DNA of 34,110 nt. Origin: GCA-002715885 sp045561575 (GTDB taxonomy: Bacteria; Bacteroidota; Bacteroidia; Flavobacteriales; BACL11). The notes under the pieces are model-generated. The model had not been told where the DNA came from. It saw only the letters and a program-made list of their open reading frames with translations, and made no database searches. This document shows positions 16,107 to 24,788 of the stretch, piece after piece. The stretch's first letter is position 1. Every line of letters begins with the position of its first letter. Both the position numbers and the translations under genes were made by a program. Location of the stretch: the NCBI GenBank assembly GCA_045561575.1, contig JBJKXM010000059.1, forward strand, positions 1-34,110, given 5' to 3'.

Positions 16107-19100
16107 TTATTCTTTACTTAAAGAGTTAAAATATTTATTTACTTCTTTCTTATAATATGGTTTAAGATTTATTGGCTTTGTATTTATTAACTCTAGCTGT
16201 TTTTTTCTTTCTTTTACAATTGTCTTAAAACCATCGTTTTCGATTTTCCTGTCTAATAACCATTCATTTGACTCTCTTTTTTCTTCTTCACCTTCTTCTT
16301 TTTTTGCTTTTTCGTAGTCAATAAAATTTTCAATAAGTTGATCAAGTCTTTCAAAAGTAATGTTTGATATTTTATTGTTAATTATATCATATTCGTTCTC
16401 CTCCATCTGCTTTTTAATTTCTTCAACAAGTTTTGATCCTTTTGATCCCTCATTTTGATTTTTTAAGTTTTCGAGTTCACTCTTAATTAAACCTTGTTTT
16501 CTTGCTAATTGCATAAGCTCCTTATTTGACATTTTGTCTTTCCCTTTATTATCTTTTCCGTTTTGCTTGCCATTTTTCATTTTGTTGTTTAGTTGCTTTT
16601 GTGCTTTTTTAATTTCAGACATTGATGGGCTATTCGAATTTTTTGGGTTATTACAATTTTTTGGCTTTTTACAACTAGAGGGCATCATGCTCAAGTCCAT
16701 TTGCATATTCTTTAAAATTTCAGACAACAATAAGGCGAGATTGTTGGCTGAAGTCATCACATACTGTTGTTTTTCTGCAGATTTTTTAATTTGTCTTTCT
16801 TCTAAATACTTTTGTGATTCTATCATATTGTCTTTTATCTGCGCAATTTCAGTATTTATTTTAGCTTGAATTTTAACAGCTCTTTTACTGAGTGCAAATA
16901 ATGAGTCTTCAATAATTTTACTGTCATTAACTAGTTGTTTTTGTTCTCTAACTAATGATGTAAACTCGGAACTTGTTGCTTTTGTTTTTTTAGTTTTAAA
17001 AATCAAATCCTCCTGGTTAAATGATAGAATAATTAAATTGTCTAAAATTTCTCGTAATGTTTCTATGTTTTCTATTTGCATTTCTTCACTATTACTTTCT
17101 AACATGCTATTTAACATGTTCTGTAATTCATCTAGTTTTTCGATGCTTTGTTTTTGTTTCTTTTGTGAATTTTTCTTTTTGTTTTGATTTAAATCTTTTT
17201 GGCTTTCTTGCATTAAATCACTTATGTCTTTTTCTAGCTCTTTTGTTTCAGGTAATTTGTTTTTGTTCTCGAGCTGACTATTTTTATCCTCTAATTTATC
17301 TAATGATTTTTTTACTTCCTCCATTTTTTTTAGAAGATCTTCTTGTTCTTTAGCTAATTCTTCACTGTTTGATTTCTTTTCTTCCGTTTCATTTTTAAGC
17401 TTTTCTTGCTCTTCCTTCAATTGTTGTATTTCCTCTATTAGTTCTTCTGTTTTTTGCTCAAATTCTAGTTGTTTAAACAGTTCTAACTCTCGATCTAATT
17501 CTTTTTCTAAGTCTTCATTTTTATCGTCTAACTTATCGAGCAAATCTTTAAGCCTATCTTTCTCATCTTCATTTAAGAGCTCTTCAAATTCTTCAAGCAA
17601 TTCTTTTAACTCCTCATCAATAACATTATCCATTAGTTCTTTCAATTGCTGCTGTTTTTCTAAAATTGAAGGATTTAATTCAGATTGTTTTTTCTGCTGA
17701 ATATTATTTAGTTTTTTATTTTCTTCAATTTCTTTTAATATGTCTTTTTGCTTTTTTAATATCTCTTCAGCTTTTTGTTTTTCTTCCCAACCAATTTTCT
17801 TTTTAGTAATTATTTCTTTAGTAAGCTCTTCAATTTCTTTGGTAAGTTCTTGAGCTTTATTGGCTGAATTGTTTAGACTGCTTTTAAGTTTTTCGTTTAC
17901 TTGATCCTTCTCAGCGATATTATCCTGCTTACTGTTTTTCCTAAAAATGTAATCAGAACTTTTTGTCTTTTTACTTCCATTAACCATATCATTATCCCAA
18001 ACTTCAAAGAAATAATTAACTTCATCACCTTCATTTATTGCTATTGTGTCTAGATTAAATTCATAGTAAAAATTTTGTTCACTATCTCTTGATATTGACA
18101 GCTCAACCTGATTATATGCATTATTGTTGTTTGAATTTATATTGTAATTAAATGTTAATCTTTTTAATCCATAATCATCACTTAATACACCATCTATATA
18201 CACATAATTATATAAGCTATCAAAAATATGATTTGTTTTTATAGAGGGATATTCATCTTTTAAAACATTGATTTTAAACAAAAGGCTATCTCCATGATTA
18301 TAATTGTTTTTATAAGAAAAAATGCCTTCTTGATTTGACAATATTTTCGCCCTGGCAATAAATTTATCAGTTAATTCTTTTTCAATTACTAAATTATCTA
18401 AATTAAAAAAGACACTATCAATATTATCTAAATTCATTGTCCAATTGATAGTTGTACCTTCAGGAACACTTAGGTCTTCTATACTATTAAGAATTTCTTC
18501 ACTTAGTTTCGTGTATTTAGGCGGAATTATTTTTGTCTTTACACTTTCGATTATTGGTTTTGGGATTATATCAATTAAATAATCTCTAGATTTATAGCCA
18601 CCTCCATTAATTTTAATCTTTTTCTTTTTATCAATATTTTTAAATAAAAACAGATGATGATTGTTTCCTTTATTTTGCATCATAAACTTATTGTTGTCAA
18701 ATTCAACATAGAAGTTCTTTGGAATTTCATTTCCTGTAATTTTTAATTTTAACTCAAAATCTTCGTATTGTTCAGCTAGTAATTCCCCATCAAACACAAT
18801 TTGATATGGAGCTTCTGGCTCAAAGAAAGTATTATGTTTTAATATTCTTTCAGAGCTATCGGTGATTATATATTGTTTGCCACTAATAAATAAGATGAAT
18901 AATAAAGCAAAAGGAATAAGAAGCCAATAGCCCTTTTTAATATTTGTTTTGAAATTTATGGCGTTTAAAATAGGGATTGGTGAAATTGAAGCAGTTTTTT
19001 GTTCGATACTTGCATTTACTAAATCATTATTTTGATTCATTTCAGCAAGCTCTAATACATTTATTAATTTATCATCAATTTCTTTAAAATGATCACCAAT

Positions 19101-19388
19101 AATTTTTGCCGCATCACTATATTTTATTCCTTTTCTAAGTTTTATTAGCTTGAGAAATGGAATAGCAATGAATTTAGAAACAAAAAGGGTGTTTAGAATA
19201 ATATAAAACCAGAAAAGAACGGTTCTTAAAACAACATCAAAATTCATATAGTGTTCAAGAACAGAAATGGCAATAAACAGAATAAGCAATAATATTAGCG
19301 TAAGTATACCCCCTCTAATCAGTTGATTGAGGTAGTATTTTCTAATAAACCGATCAAGTTTTTTATATAAATTATTACTGTTTTCCAC
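16107..19388 (-). CDS. DUF4175 family membrane protein with long coiled coil
   Basis: A 1093-residue protein of unknown function. Two membrane segments lie near the N-terminus (about 25-45 and 55-80) and a third near 152-170 (YWLLIPFALLFILFISG). A region of about 300 residues with beta-sandwich character follows. From about residue 500 onward the protein is dominated by Lys/Glu/Leu/Gln heptad-like sequence (for example LEEFEELLNEDEKDRL and LFKQLEFEQKTEEL), a very long predicted coiled coil, and then a Lys/Asn/Gly/Ser-rich stretch (KNGKQNGKDNKGKDK). This matches DUF4175 of Bacteroidota, which I recall beside ybeY and mnmG. The start codon is GTG, with a TATTTTTG box five bases upstream. It is first gene of the ybeY-mnmG operon. 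A structural envelope role is plausible but unproven. Confidence 0.82.
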   Translation of the reverse strand: MENSNNLYKKLDRFIRKYYLNQLIRGGILTLILLLILFIAISVLEHYMNFDVVLRTVLFWFYIILNTLFVSKFIAIPFLKLIKLRKGIKYSDAAKIIGDHFKEIDDKLINVLELAEMNQNNDLVNASIEQKTASISPIPILNAINFKTNIKKGYWLLIPFALLFILFISGKQYIITDSSERILKHNTFFEPEAPYQIVFDGELLAEQYEDFELKLKITGNEIPKNFYVEFDNNKFMMQNKGNNHHLFLFKNIDKKKKIKINGGGYKSRDYLIDIIPKPIIESVKTKIIPPKYTKLSEEILNSIEDLSVPEGTTINWTMNLDNIDSVFFNLDNLVIEKELTDKFIARAKILSNQEGIFSYKNNYNHGDSLLFKINVLKDEYPSIKTNHIFDSLYNYVYIDGVLSDDYGLKRLTFNYNINSNNNNAYNQVELSISRDSEQNFYYEFNLDTIAINEGDEVNYFFEVWDNDMVNGSKKTKSSDYIFRKNSKQDNIAEKDQVNEKLKSSLNNSANKAQELTKEIEELTKEIITKKKIGWEEKQKAEEILKKQKDILKEIEENKKLNNIQQKKQSELNPSILEKQQQLKELMDNVIDEELKELLEEFEELLNEDEKDRLKDLLDKLDDKNEDLEKELDRELELFKQLEFEQKTEELIEEIQQLKEEQEKLKNETEEKKSNSEELAKEQEDLLKKMEEVKKSLDKLEDKNSQLENKNKLPETKELEKDISDLMQESQKDLNQNKKKNSQKKQKQSIEKLDELQNMLNSMLESNSEEMQIENIETLREILDNLIILSFNQEDLIFKTKKTKATSSEFTSLVREQKQLVNDSKIIEDSLFALSKRAVKIQAKINTEIAQIKDNMIESQKYLEERQIKKSAEKQQYVMTSANNLALLLSEILKNMQMDLSMMPSSCKKPKNCNNPKNSNSPSMSEIKKAQKQLNNKMKNGKQNGKDNKGKDKMSNKELMQLARKQGLIKSELENLKNQNEGSKGSKLVEEIKKQMEENEYDIINNKISNITFERLDQLIENFIDYEKAKKEEGEEEKRESNEWLLDRKIENDGFKTIVKERKKQLELINTKPINLKPYYKKEVNKYFNSLSKE

Positions 19389-19393
19389 TACTG

Positions 19394-19401
19394 CAAAAAT
19401 A
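19394..19401 (-). promoter_or_regulatory. -7 box of the DUF4175-ybeY operon
   Basis: Minus-strand TATTTTTG is a full TAnnTTTG match ending five bases before the GTG start codon at 19388, implying a leaderless or nearly leaderless mRNA. It is divergent from the gltX promoter in the same 79-base gap. Confidence 0.6.
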
Positions 19402-19420
19402 CAATTTTAATATTCTCAAA

Positions 19421-19453
19421 TTTGAATTAAATATTTCTTAAATACTATCTTTG
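19421..19453 (+). promoter_or_regulatory. Promoter of gltX-folB: -33 TTTG and -7 TATCTTTG
   Basis: TTTG at 19421-19424 and a perfect TATCTTTG at 19446-19453 are separated by 21 bases. The last base of the box is the first base of an in-frame GTG (19453), so that GTG cannot be the start codon and the ATG at 19468 is used. Confidence 0.68.
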
Positions 19454-19467
19454 TGAAAAATAAAAAA

Positions 19468-20991
19468 ATGTCAAAAGTACGTGTTCGATTCGCACCTAGC
19501 CCAACAGGACCTCTGCATATTGGTGGAGTAAGAACTGCACTCTATAATTTTTTGTTTGCTAAAAAAAATGATGGAAAAATAATTTTAAGGATTGAAGATA
19601 CTGATCAGAATAGATTTGTGTCTGGCGCTGAAGATTATATTGTAGATTCTTTGAAGTGGTGTGGAATTGATTTTGATGAAAGCGTAAAAAAGCATGGAGA
19701 TTATGGCCCATATAGACAATCAGAAAGAAAAAGTATATATCATCAATATGCCCAATTATTAATTGATAGTGGCCACGCATATTATGCATTTGACACGCCA
19801 GATGATCTTGAGAGCATGAGAGAACGAATGAAAAAGGCAGGTGTTCCTTCTCCTCAATACAACCATATAACAAGATCTAATATGAAAAATTCACTTTCAC
19901 TCTCAAATGATGAGGTGCAAGCTCGAATAAAGAACAACGAAAAATTTGTTATTAGAATAAAAATGCCAAGAAATGAAGAGGTTAAGATTCATGATTTAAT
20001 TAGGGGATGGGTAGTTGTTAATACAAATAACATGGATGATAAGGTGATTTATAAATCAGATGGAATGCCAACATATCATTTGGCTAATGTTGTGGATGAT
20101 TATTTAATGAAAATTACACATGTCATTAGAGGGGAAGAATGGCTGCCATCTGCCCCACTACATGTTTTATTATATACTTATCTTGGTTGGGAAAATGAGA
20201 TGCCTAAATTTGCTCATCTTCCTCTAATTTTAAAACCAGACGGAAATGGTAAACTTAGTAAAAGAGATGGTGATAGATTAGGCTTTCCTGTATTTCCTAT
20301 TGATTGGGTCAACCCTGAGACTGAAGAAAAAAGCTCAGGATATAAAGAAAGTGGATATGATCCTGAAGCATTTATTAATATGTTAGCATTTTTAGGCTGG
20401 AACCCTGGAACACCTCAAGAAATTTTTTCAATGAATGATTTAATTAAAGAATTTTCTTTAGAAAGAGTAGGTAGAGCTGGAGCAAAATTTGATTTTGATA
20501 AAACAAAATGGTTTAACCAACAGTATTTGAGAGCTAAGGACAATAACATACTTGCACAAGAACTTCAGGAAATTTTAAAGAAAAATAATATAAATGTTGA
20601 ACTCGATTATGTTACTAGGGTCTGTCATGAGTTAAAAGAACGCGCCACTTTTGTTCATGATATGTGGAGTGAAGGACGCTACTTTTTTGAAGCGCCAAAA
20701 AGTTATGACCAGAAAACAATAAGAAAAAAATGGAAGCAAGAAACCCCAAAGATTTTGTTAAGTTTGAAAGAGAGGTTGGTTAAATTAAATGAATTTAGTT
20801 CTGAAAATGTTGAATCTGATTTTAAAGAAATTTTAAATCAATATAGTATTGGAATGGGACAGCTTTTGCCAGCTTTTAGGTTAGCGCTTACTGGTATTGG
20901 AATGGGACCTTCTTTATTTAACATTGCCGAAATTATTGGTAAGGGTGAAACAATTGTCAGAATAGATAGTGCAATACAAAATATTTCATAA
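19468..20991 (+). CDS. gltX: Glutamyl-tRNA synthetase
   Basis: Class I aminoacyl-tRNA synthetase charging tRNA-Glu (and tRNA-Gln in organisms using the amidotransferase route). With the ATG at 19468 it is 507 residues, normal size. The HIGH-type motif is PSPTGPLHIGG (about 10-20, HIGG at 17-20) and the KMSKS-type motif is KLSKRDG at 262-268, both typical of GluRS. Other marks are RIEDTDQNRF, GPYRQSER and AFINMLAFLGWNPGT. An upstream GTG at 19453 is in frame but overlaps the -7 box, so it is rejected. folB follows with its ATG sharing the A of the gltX TAA stop, so the two genes are coupled. Confidence 0.98.
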   Translation: MSKVRVRFAPSPTGPLHIGGVRTALYNFLFAKKNDGKIILRIEDTDQNRFVSGAEDYIVDSLKWCGIDFDESVKKHGDYGPYRQSERKSIYHQYAQLLIDSGHAYYAFDTPDDLESMRERMKKAGVPSPQYNHITRSNMKNSLSLSNDEVQARIKNNEKFVIRIKMPRNEEVKIHDLIRGWVVVNTNNMDDKVIYKSDGMPTYHLANVVDDYLMKITHVIRGEEWLPSAPLHVLLYTYLGWENEMPKFAHLPLILKPDGNGKLSKRDGDRLGFPVFPIDWVNPETEEKSSGYKESGYDPEAFINMLAFLGWNPGTPQEIFSMNDLIKEFSLERVGRAGAKFDFDKTKWFNQQYLRAKDNNILAQELQEILKKNNINVELDYVTRVCHELKERATFVHDMWSEGRYFFEAPKSYDQKTIRKKWKQETPKILLSLKERLVKLNEFSSENVESDFKEILNQYSIGMGQLLPAFRLALTGIGMGPSLFNIAEIIGKGETIVRIDSAIQNIS

Positions 20992-21353
20992 TGGGCTTAA
21001 TAAAAGTAGAAGGAATAAAAATATATGCATACCATGGTCATTTGCCTGAAGAAGCTATACTTGGAGGGCATTTTATAGTTAATGTAAATGTAAATGCTGA
21101 CACTTCAAAAGTTGAAAAATCTGATGATTTAGATGACACTATAGATTATGTAAAAATTATAGAAATCGTAAAAGAAGAAATGTCAATTCGCTCCAGTATG
21201 ATTGAGCATCCAGCAGCTAGAATTGCTGATGAAATTTTGCTTCAAAAATATGTAATTGATGTACAAGTAGAAGTGGAGAAATTAAACGTGCCTATTGCTG
21301 AAAGTTTTAATAAAATATCAGTAACAGTAGAAAGAAAAAAAAATAATTATTAG
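20991..21353 (+). CDS. folB: Dihydroneopterin aldolase
   Basis: Folate pathway enzyme that converts 7,8-dihydroneopterin to 6-hydroxymethyl-7,8-dihydropterin and glycolaldehyde, usually as a homo-octamer. The 120 residues fit the family. Marks: IKIYAYHGHLPEE near the start with the conserved Tyr and Glu positions, the acidic DDLDDTIDYVKI block, IEHPAARIADEIL, and KLNVPI near the C-terminus, where the conserved lysine of the active site lies. It overlaps the gltX stop codon by one base (TAATG) and so depends on the gltX promoter. The gene converges on glyS with a 21-base gap that contains only a weak hairpin. Confidence 0.93.
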   Translation: MGLIKVEGIKIYAYHGHLPEEAILGGHFIVNVNVNADTSKVEKSDDLDDTIDYVKIIEIVKEEMSIRSSMIEHPAARIADEILLQKYVIDVQVEVEKLNVPIAESFNKISVTVERKKNNY

Positions 21354-21374
21354 CTGTTTGCTGATGAATACTGA

Positions 21375-22907
21375 TTAAAACAGATTTGAAATTGATGTTT
21401 TTTCTGAAATGATTGATTTTAAATCAGAAATATTTACTCTTTCTTGACTCATATCATCTCGATTTCTTAGTGTTATTGTGTTGTTTTCAAGTGTCTCGTG
21501 ATCAACTGTTATACAAAAAGGAGTGCCAATGGCATCTTGTCTTCGATATCTTTTTCCAATTGAATCTTTTTCCTCATAGTTGCAAGTAAAATCTGTTTGA
21601 AGAGAATTAAGTATTTCTTTTGCTTTTTTTGGCAAATTATCTTTTTTAGTTAATGGGAGAATAGCTGTTTTAACTGGAGCAATTTGCGGAGGTATTTTTA
21701 ACACTATTCTACTTTCTTCTTCATTGACTTTTTCTTCTTTGAAAGAACTACTTAAAACCGCTAGAAACATTCTGTCTAAACCAATTGATGTTTCAACAAC
21801 ATATGGCACGTAATGTTCATTTATTTCTGGATCAAAATATTGTATTTTTTTTCCAGAATGTTGCATGTGGGCTTTTAAATCAAAATCTGTTCTAGAATGA
21901 ATTCCTTCTAGTTCTTTGAATCCAAAAGGAAATTTAAATTCAATATCACATGCAGCATTTGCATAATGAGCAAGGTTTTGGTGATCATGAAATTTGTAAT
22001 TTTCTTCATTAAGATTTAATTTTTTATGCCATTTAAGCCTAGCCTCTTTCCAATATTCATACCATTTTATTTCTTCTCCCGGTTTGACAAAAAATTGCAT
22101 TTCCATTTGCTCAAACTCTCGCATTCTAAAAATAAATTGTCTAGCAATAATTTCATTCCTAAAGGCTTTTCCTATTTGTGCTATACCAAATGGAATTTTC
22201 ATTCTAGATGATTTTTGAACATTTAAAAAATTAACAAATATTCCTTGAGCAGTTTCAGGACGTAAATAAATTTCTGAACTTGAATCAGAAGTAGCACCAA
22301 GTTCAGTCTTAAACATTAAATTAAATTGCCTTACCTCTGTCCAGTTACAAGTTCCAGAAATTGGACATTTAATTTTTAAATTGTCAATTAAATTTTTTAA
22401 GGCAATAAGATCGTTTTTTAATAAAGACTCATTAAAATGATTATTGATGTCTTTAATTTTTTCTTTTCTCTCTATTATTCTGGTATTTGTATTAATAAAT
22501 TGTTTTTCATCAAATTCATCTCCAAACCTTTTACGAGCTTTTTCAATATCTTTTTGAATTTTGTTTTCAATTTTTTCTATATAATTTTCAATTAAAACAT
22601 CAGCTCTGTATCTTTTTTTAGAATCTTTATTATCAATTAATGGGTCATTAAATGCTTCTATATGACCTGAGGCCTTCCACGTTGTTGGATGCATAAAAAT
22701 AGAAGAATCAATACCAACAATATTATCATGCATGTTTACCATTGATTTCCACCAATAGTTTTTAATATTATTTTTTAATTCAACACCATTTGGGCCATAA
22801 TCATATGCTGCTGAAAGACCATCATATATTTCAGATGATTGAAATATAAATCCATATTCTTTACAATGCCCTATGATTTTTTTGAATAAATCTTCATTGT
22901 TTACCAT
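21375..22907 (-). CDS. glyS: Glycyl-tRNA synthetase, homodimeric (alpha2) type
   Basis: Class II synthetase charging tRNA-Gly; this is the single-chain type (also called GlyQS), not the alpha2-beta2 form of enterobacteria. The 510 residues include the motif 1 region YDYGPNGVELKNNI (35-48), KASGHIEAFNDPL, RPETAQGIFVNF, motif 2 FRNEIIARQFIFRMREFEQ, EGIHSRTDFDL, motif 3 ETSIGLDRMFLAVL, and an anticodon-binding domain at the C-terminus beginning around PQIAPVKTAILPL. A perfect TAGATTTG box ends four bases before the ATG. It is a single-gene unit between convergent gltX-folB and divergent DUF3109. Confidence 0.97.
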   Translation of the reverse strand: MVNNEDLFKKIIGHCKEYGFIFQSSEIYDGLSAAYDYGPNGVELKNNIKNYWWKSMVNMHDNIVGIDSSIFMHPTTWKASGHIEAFNDPLIDNKDSKKRYRADVLIENYIEKIENKIQKDIEKARKRFGDEFDEKQFINTNTRIIERKEKIKDINNHFNESLLKNDLIALKNLIDNLKIKCPISGTCNWTEVRQFNLMFKTELGATSDSSSEIYLRPETAQGIFVNFLNVQKSSRMKIPFGIAQIGKAFRNEIIARQFIFRMREFEQMEMQFFVKPGEEIKWYEYWKEARLKWHKKLNLNEENYKFHDHQNLAHYANAACDIEFKFPFGFKELEGIHSRTDFDLKAHMQHSGKKIQYFDPEINEHYVPYVVETSIGLDRMFLAVLSSSFKEEKVNEEESRIVLKIPPQIAPVKTAILPLTKKDNLPKKAKEILNSLQTDFTCNYEEKDSIGKRYRRQDAIGTPFCITVDHETLENNTITLRNRDDMSQERVNISDLKSIISEKTSISNLF

Positions 22908-22911
22908 ATGA

Positions 22912-22919
22912 CAAATCTA
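22912..22919 (-). promoter_or_regulatory. -7 box of glyS
   Basis: Minus-strand TAGATTTG, a full TAnnTTTG match, ends four bases before the glyS ATG at 22907. The implied mRNA is leaderless. No -33 TTG at the usual distance. Confidence 0.62.
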
Positions 22920-22942
22920 ATAATTCTCAAATTATAATTATG

Positions 22943-22950
22943 TAATTTTA
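22943..22950 (+). promoter_or_regulatory. Candidate -7 box of the DUF3109 gene
   Basis: TAATTTTA matches TAnnTTTG at 7 of 8 positions and lies four bases before the ATG at 22955. With the glyS box it makes a back-to-back promoter pair inside 47 bases. Confidence 0.42.
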
Positions 22951-22954
22951 CAAC

Positions 22955-23515
22955 ATGATTGAAATCGATGATAAAATAATATCACGAGAAATATTTCAAA
23001 AAAAATTCATATGTGACCTCAACTCCTGTAAAGGGGCATGCTGTGTTGAGGGCGATTCTGGAGCTCCATTACTAAAATCAGAAATAAAAGAATTAGAAAA
23101 AGCATATCCATTAGTTAAACAGTATATGACAGAGGAGGGGATAAGTGTCATTGATAATACTGGTGTTTACGTAATTGACCAAGAAGGTGATTTGACTACT
23201 CCACTAATAGATAATAAACAGTGCGCTTTTGTATTTGAAGATAATGGAGTTTCAAAATGTTCGATAGAGAAAGCATATGCAGAAAATAAAATTAATTTTA
23301 AAAAACCTATTTCTTGCCACCTATATCCAATTAGAATCACATCTTATAAAAAATTTGATGCTATAAATTATGAAGCAAATGAAATCTGTTCTCCTGCCTG
23401 TAAATTAGGTCAAGAAATGCAAGTCTCGTTATTTAAATTTTTAAAAGAACCTCTTATTCGAAAATATGGAGAAGATTTTTACAACGAGCTAGAAGAAGTA
23501 GATAAAGTTTTGTAA
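22955..23515 (+). CDS. DUF3109 family cysteine-rich protein
   Basis: A 186-residue cytoplasmic protein of unknown function. It is cysteine-rich in a fixed pattern: CDLNSCKGACC at residues 20-30, then single cysteines in KQCAFV, SKCSIEKAY and SCHLYPIR, and a final ICSPACKLG. This is the pattern of DUF3109 and relates to the YkgJ-type CxxCxxCC proteins thought to bind zinc or an iron-sulfur cluster; the metal is not known from sequence. No signal peptide or membrane segment is visible. It is transcribed divergently from glyS and converges on the acyl-CoA dehydrogenase gene with a 3-base gap. Confidence 0.85.
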   Translation: MIEIDDKIISREIFQKKFICDLNSCKGACCVEGDSGAPLLKSEIKELEKAYPLVKQYMTEEGISVIDNTGVYVIDQEGDLTTPLIDNKQCAFVFEDNGVSKCSIEKAYAENKINFKKPISCHLYPIRITSYKKFDAINYEANEICSPACKLGQEMQVSLFKFLKEPLIRKYGEDFYNELEEVDKVL

Positions 23516-23518
23516 AAA

Positions 23519-24697
23519 TTATTTAAATGCATTTTCTCCGGTAATATCAAATCCTGTTATAAGAAGATGAATGTCATGTGTTCCCTCATATGTAATTACG
23601 GATTCTAAATTCATCATGTGTCTCATAATAGAATATTCACCAGTGATTCCCATTCCACCTAAAATTTGCCTTGCCTCCCTAGTTATATTCAAAGCCATTT
23701 CAACATTGTTTCTCTTGCACATAGAAATTTGAGCAGAAGTTGCTCTGCCTTCATTTTTCAGCTGCCCAAGTCTAAGAGTAATAAATTGTGCTTTTGTGAT
23801 TTCAGTTATCATTTCAGCTAATTTTTTTTGTTGAAGTTGAAACGCTGCTATAGGTTTGCCAAATTGAATTCTTTCTTTTGAATATCTTAGTGCAGTATCA
23901 TAACAATCCATTGCAGCGCCAATAGCACCCCAAGCTATTCCGTATCTTGCAGAATCTAAGCATCCAAGAGGAGCTCCCAACCCATCTTTATTTGGCAATA
24001 TATTTTCTTTTGGGATTTTAACATTATCAAACACAAGTTCTCCAGTTGCCGAAGCTCTAAGACTCCATTTATTATGAGTTTCTGGAGTAGTAAATCCTTC
24101 CATACCTCTTTCAACAATTACTCCTTTAATTCTTCCTTCTTCATTTTTTGCCCAAACAACTGCAATGTCTGCAAAAGGTGAGTTTGAGATCCACATTTTT
24201 GCACCATTAAGAACAAAATAATCACCCATATCTTTAATATTTGTAGTCATTCCACCTGGATTTGAGCCATGATCTGGTTCGGTTAATCCAAAACACCCCA
24301 TTAGCTCACCTGTAGCTAACTTTGGAAGATATTTTTTACGTTGTTTTTCATTTCCATATTGATATATAGGGTACATAACAAGGGATGATTGGACAGATGC
24401 TGTTGATCTAACACCGCTATCTCCTCTTTCAAGTTCTTGCATAATTATTCCATATGAAATATTATCAAGACCAGCTCCACCGTATTCTTGTGGAATATAA
24501 GGACCAAAAGCACCTATTTCTGCAAGACCAGGAAGTATTTGCTTGGGAAATTCTGCTTTTTGACAAGCATCTTCAATTATTGGAGAAATTTCTTTTTTCA
24601 CCCATTCTCTTGCAGATTCTCTTATTAATTTGTGTTCATCAGTTAATAGCTCATCCATATTAAAGTAATCAGGAGCTTGAAAAAGATCTTGTTTCAT
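23519..24697 (-). CDS. gcdH: Acyl-CoA dehydrogenase of glutaryl-CoA dehydrogenase type
   Basis: FAD flavoenzyme predicted to oxidise and decarboxylate glutaryl-CoA to crotonyl-CoA (lysine/tryptophan breakdown), passing electrons to ETF. The 392 residues closely follow the GCDH pattern: RSTASVQSSLVMYPI with the Arg that contacts the glutaryl carboxylate in the human enzyme, GCFGLTEPDHGSNPGGM, WSLRASATGELVFDNV, DSARYGIAWGAIGAA, and NLESVITYEGTHDIH with the catalytic Glu. The frame is open upstream to a TTG at 24748, but a perfect TACTTTTG -7 box at 24719-24712 lies inside that extension, so the ATG at 24697 is the start. The gene stands alone; no other lysine-catabolic gene is nearby. A related short-chain acyl-CoA substrate cannot be ruled out. 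Confidence 0.88.
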   Translation of the reverse strand: MKQDLFQAPDYFNMDELLTDEHKLIRESAREWVKKEISPIIEDACQKAEFPKQILPGLAEIGAFGPYIPQEYGGAGLDNISYGIIMQELERGDSGVRSTASVQSSLVMYPIYQYGNEKQRKKYLPKLATGELMGCFGLTEPDHGSNPGGMTTNIKDMGDYFVLNGAKMWISNSPFADIAVVWAKNEEGRIKGVIVERGMEGFTTPETHNKWSLRASATGELVFDNVKIPKENILPNKDGLGAPLGCLDSARYGIAWGAIGAAMDCYDTALRYSKERIQFGKPIAAFQLQQKKLAEMITEITKAQFITLRLGQLKNEGRATSAQISMCKRNNVEMALNITREARQILGGMGITGEYSIMRHMMNLESVITYEGTHDIHLLITGFDITGENAFK

Positions 24698-24711
24698 ATT
24701 TAAAATTTTTA

Positions 24712-24719
24712 CAAAAGTA
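24712..24719 (-). promoter_or_regulatory. -7 box of gcdH-type gene
   Basis: Minus-strand TACTTTTG is a full TAnnTTTG match, 14 bases before the ATG at 24697. It decides the start codon against an upstream in-frame TTG at 24748. Confidence 0.6.
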
Positions 24720-24772
24720 TTGTTTTTATAAATATTAATAATGAACAAATTTATTTAATGTTTCTAAATAGG

Positions 24773-24780
24773 TATTTTTG
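24773..24780 (+). promoter_or_regulatory. -7 box of the DUF4271-hemD-rnpA-yidD-ctp operon
   Basis: TATTTTTG is a full TAnnTTTG match ending eight bases before the first ATG (24789). It is the only promoter candidate I see for the five-gene run down to 28446. Confidence 0.6.
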
Positions 24781-24788
24781 TTATTAAA

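Noticed and set aside
16107..19388. Fairly long open frames on the plus strand across the DUF4175 gene and others (for example 16534-16869, 17057-17353)
   Set aside because: They are antisense to Lys/Glu-rich codons and translate into Phe/Leu-rich low-complexity sequence with no family resemblance; the minus-strand gene is clearly the real one.
21354..21383. Possible hairpin CTGTTT...AAACAG between folB and glyS as a bidirectional terminator
   Set aside because: Only six base pairs, an 18-base loop, AT-rich, no T run after it, and it overlaps the end of glyS. Too weak to call.
24698..24748. Longer N-terminus for the acyl-CoA dehydrogenase from a TTG at 24748
   Set aside because: The extension contains a perfect -7 promoter box at 24712-24719 and adds residues unlike the family; the ATG at 24697 is preferred.
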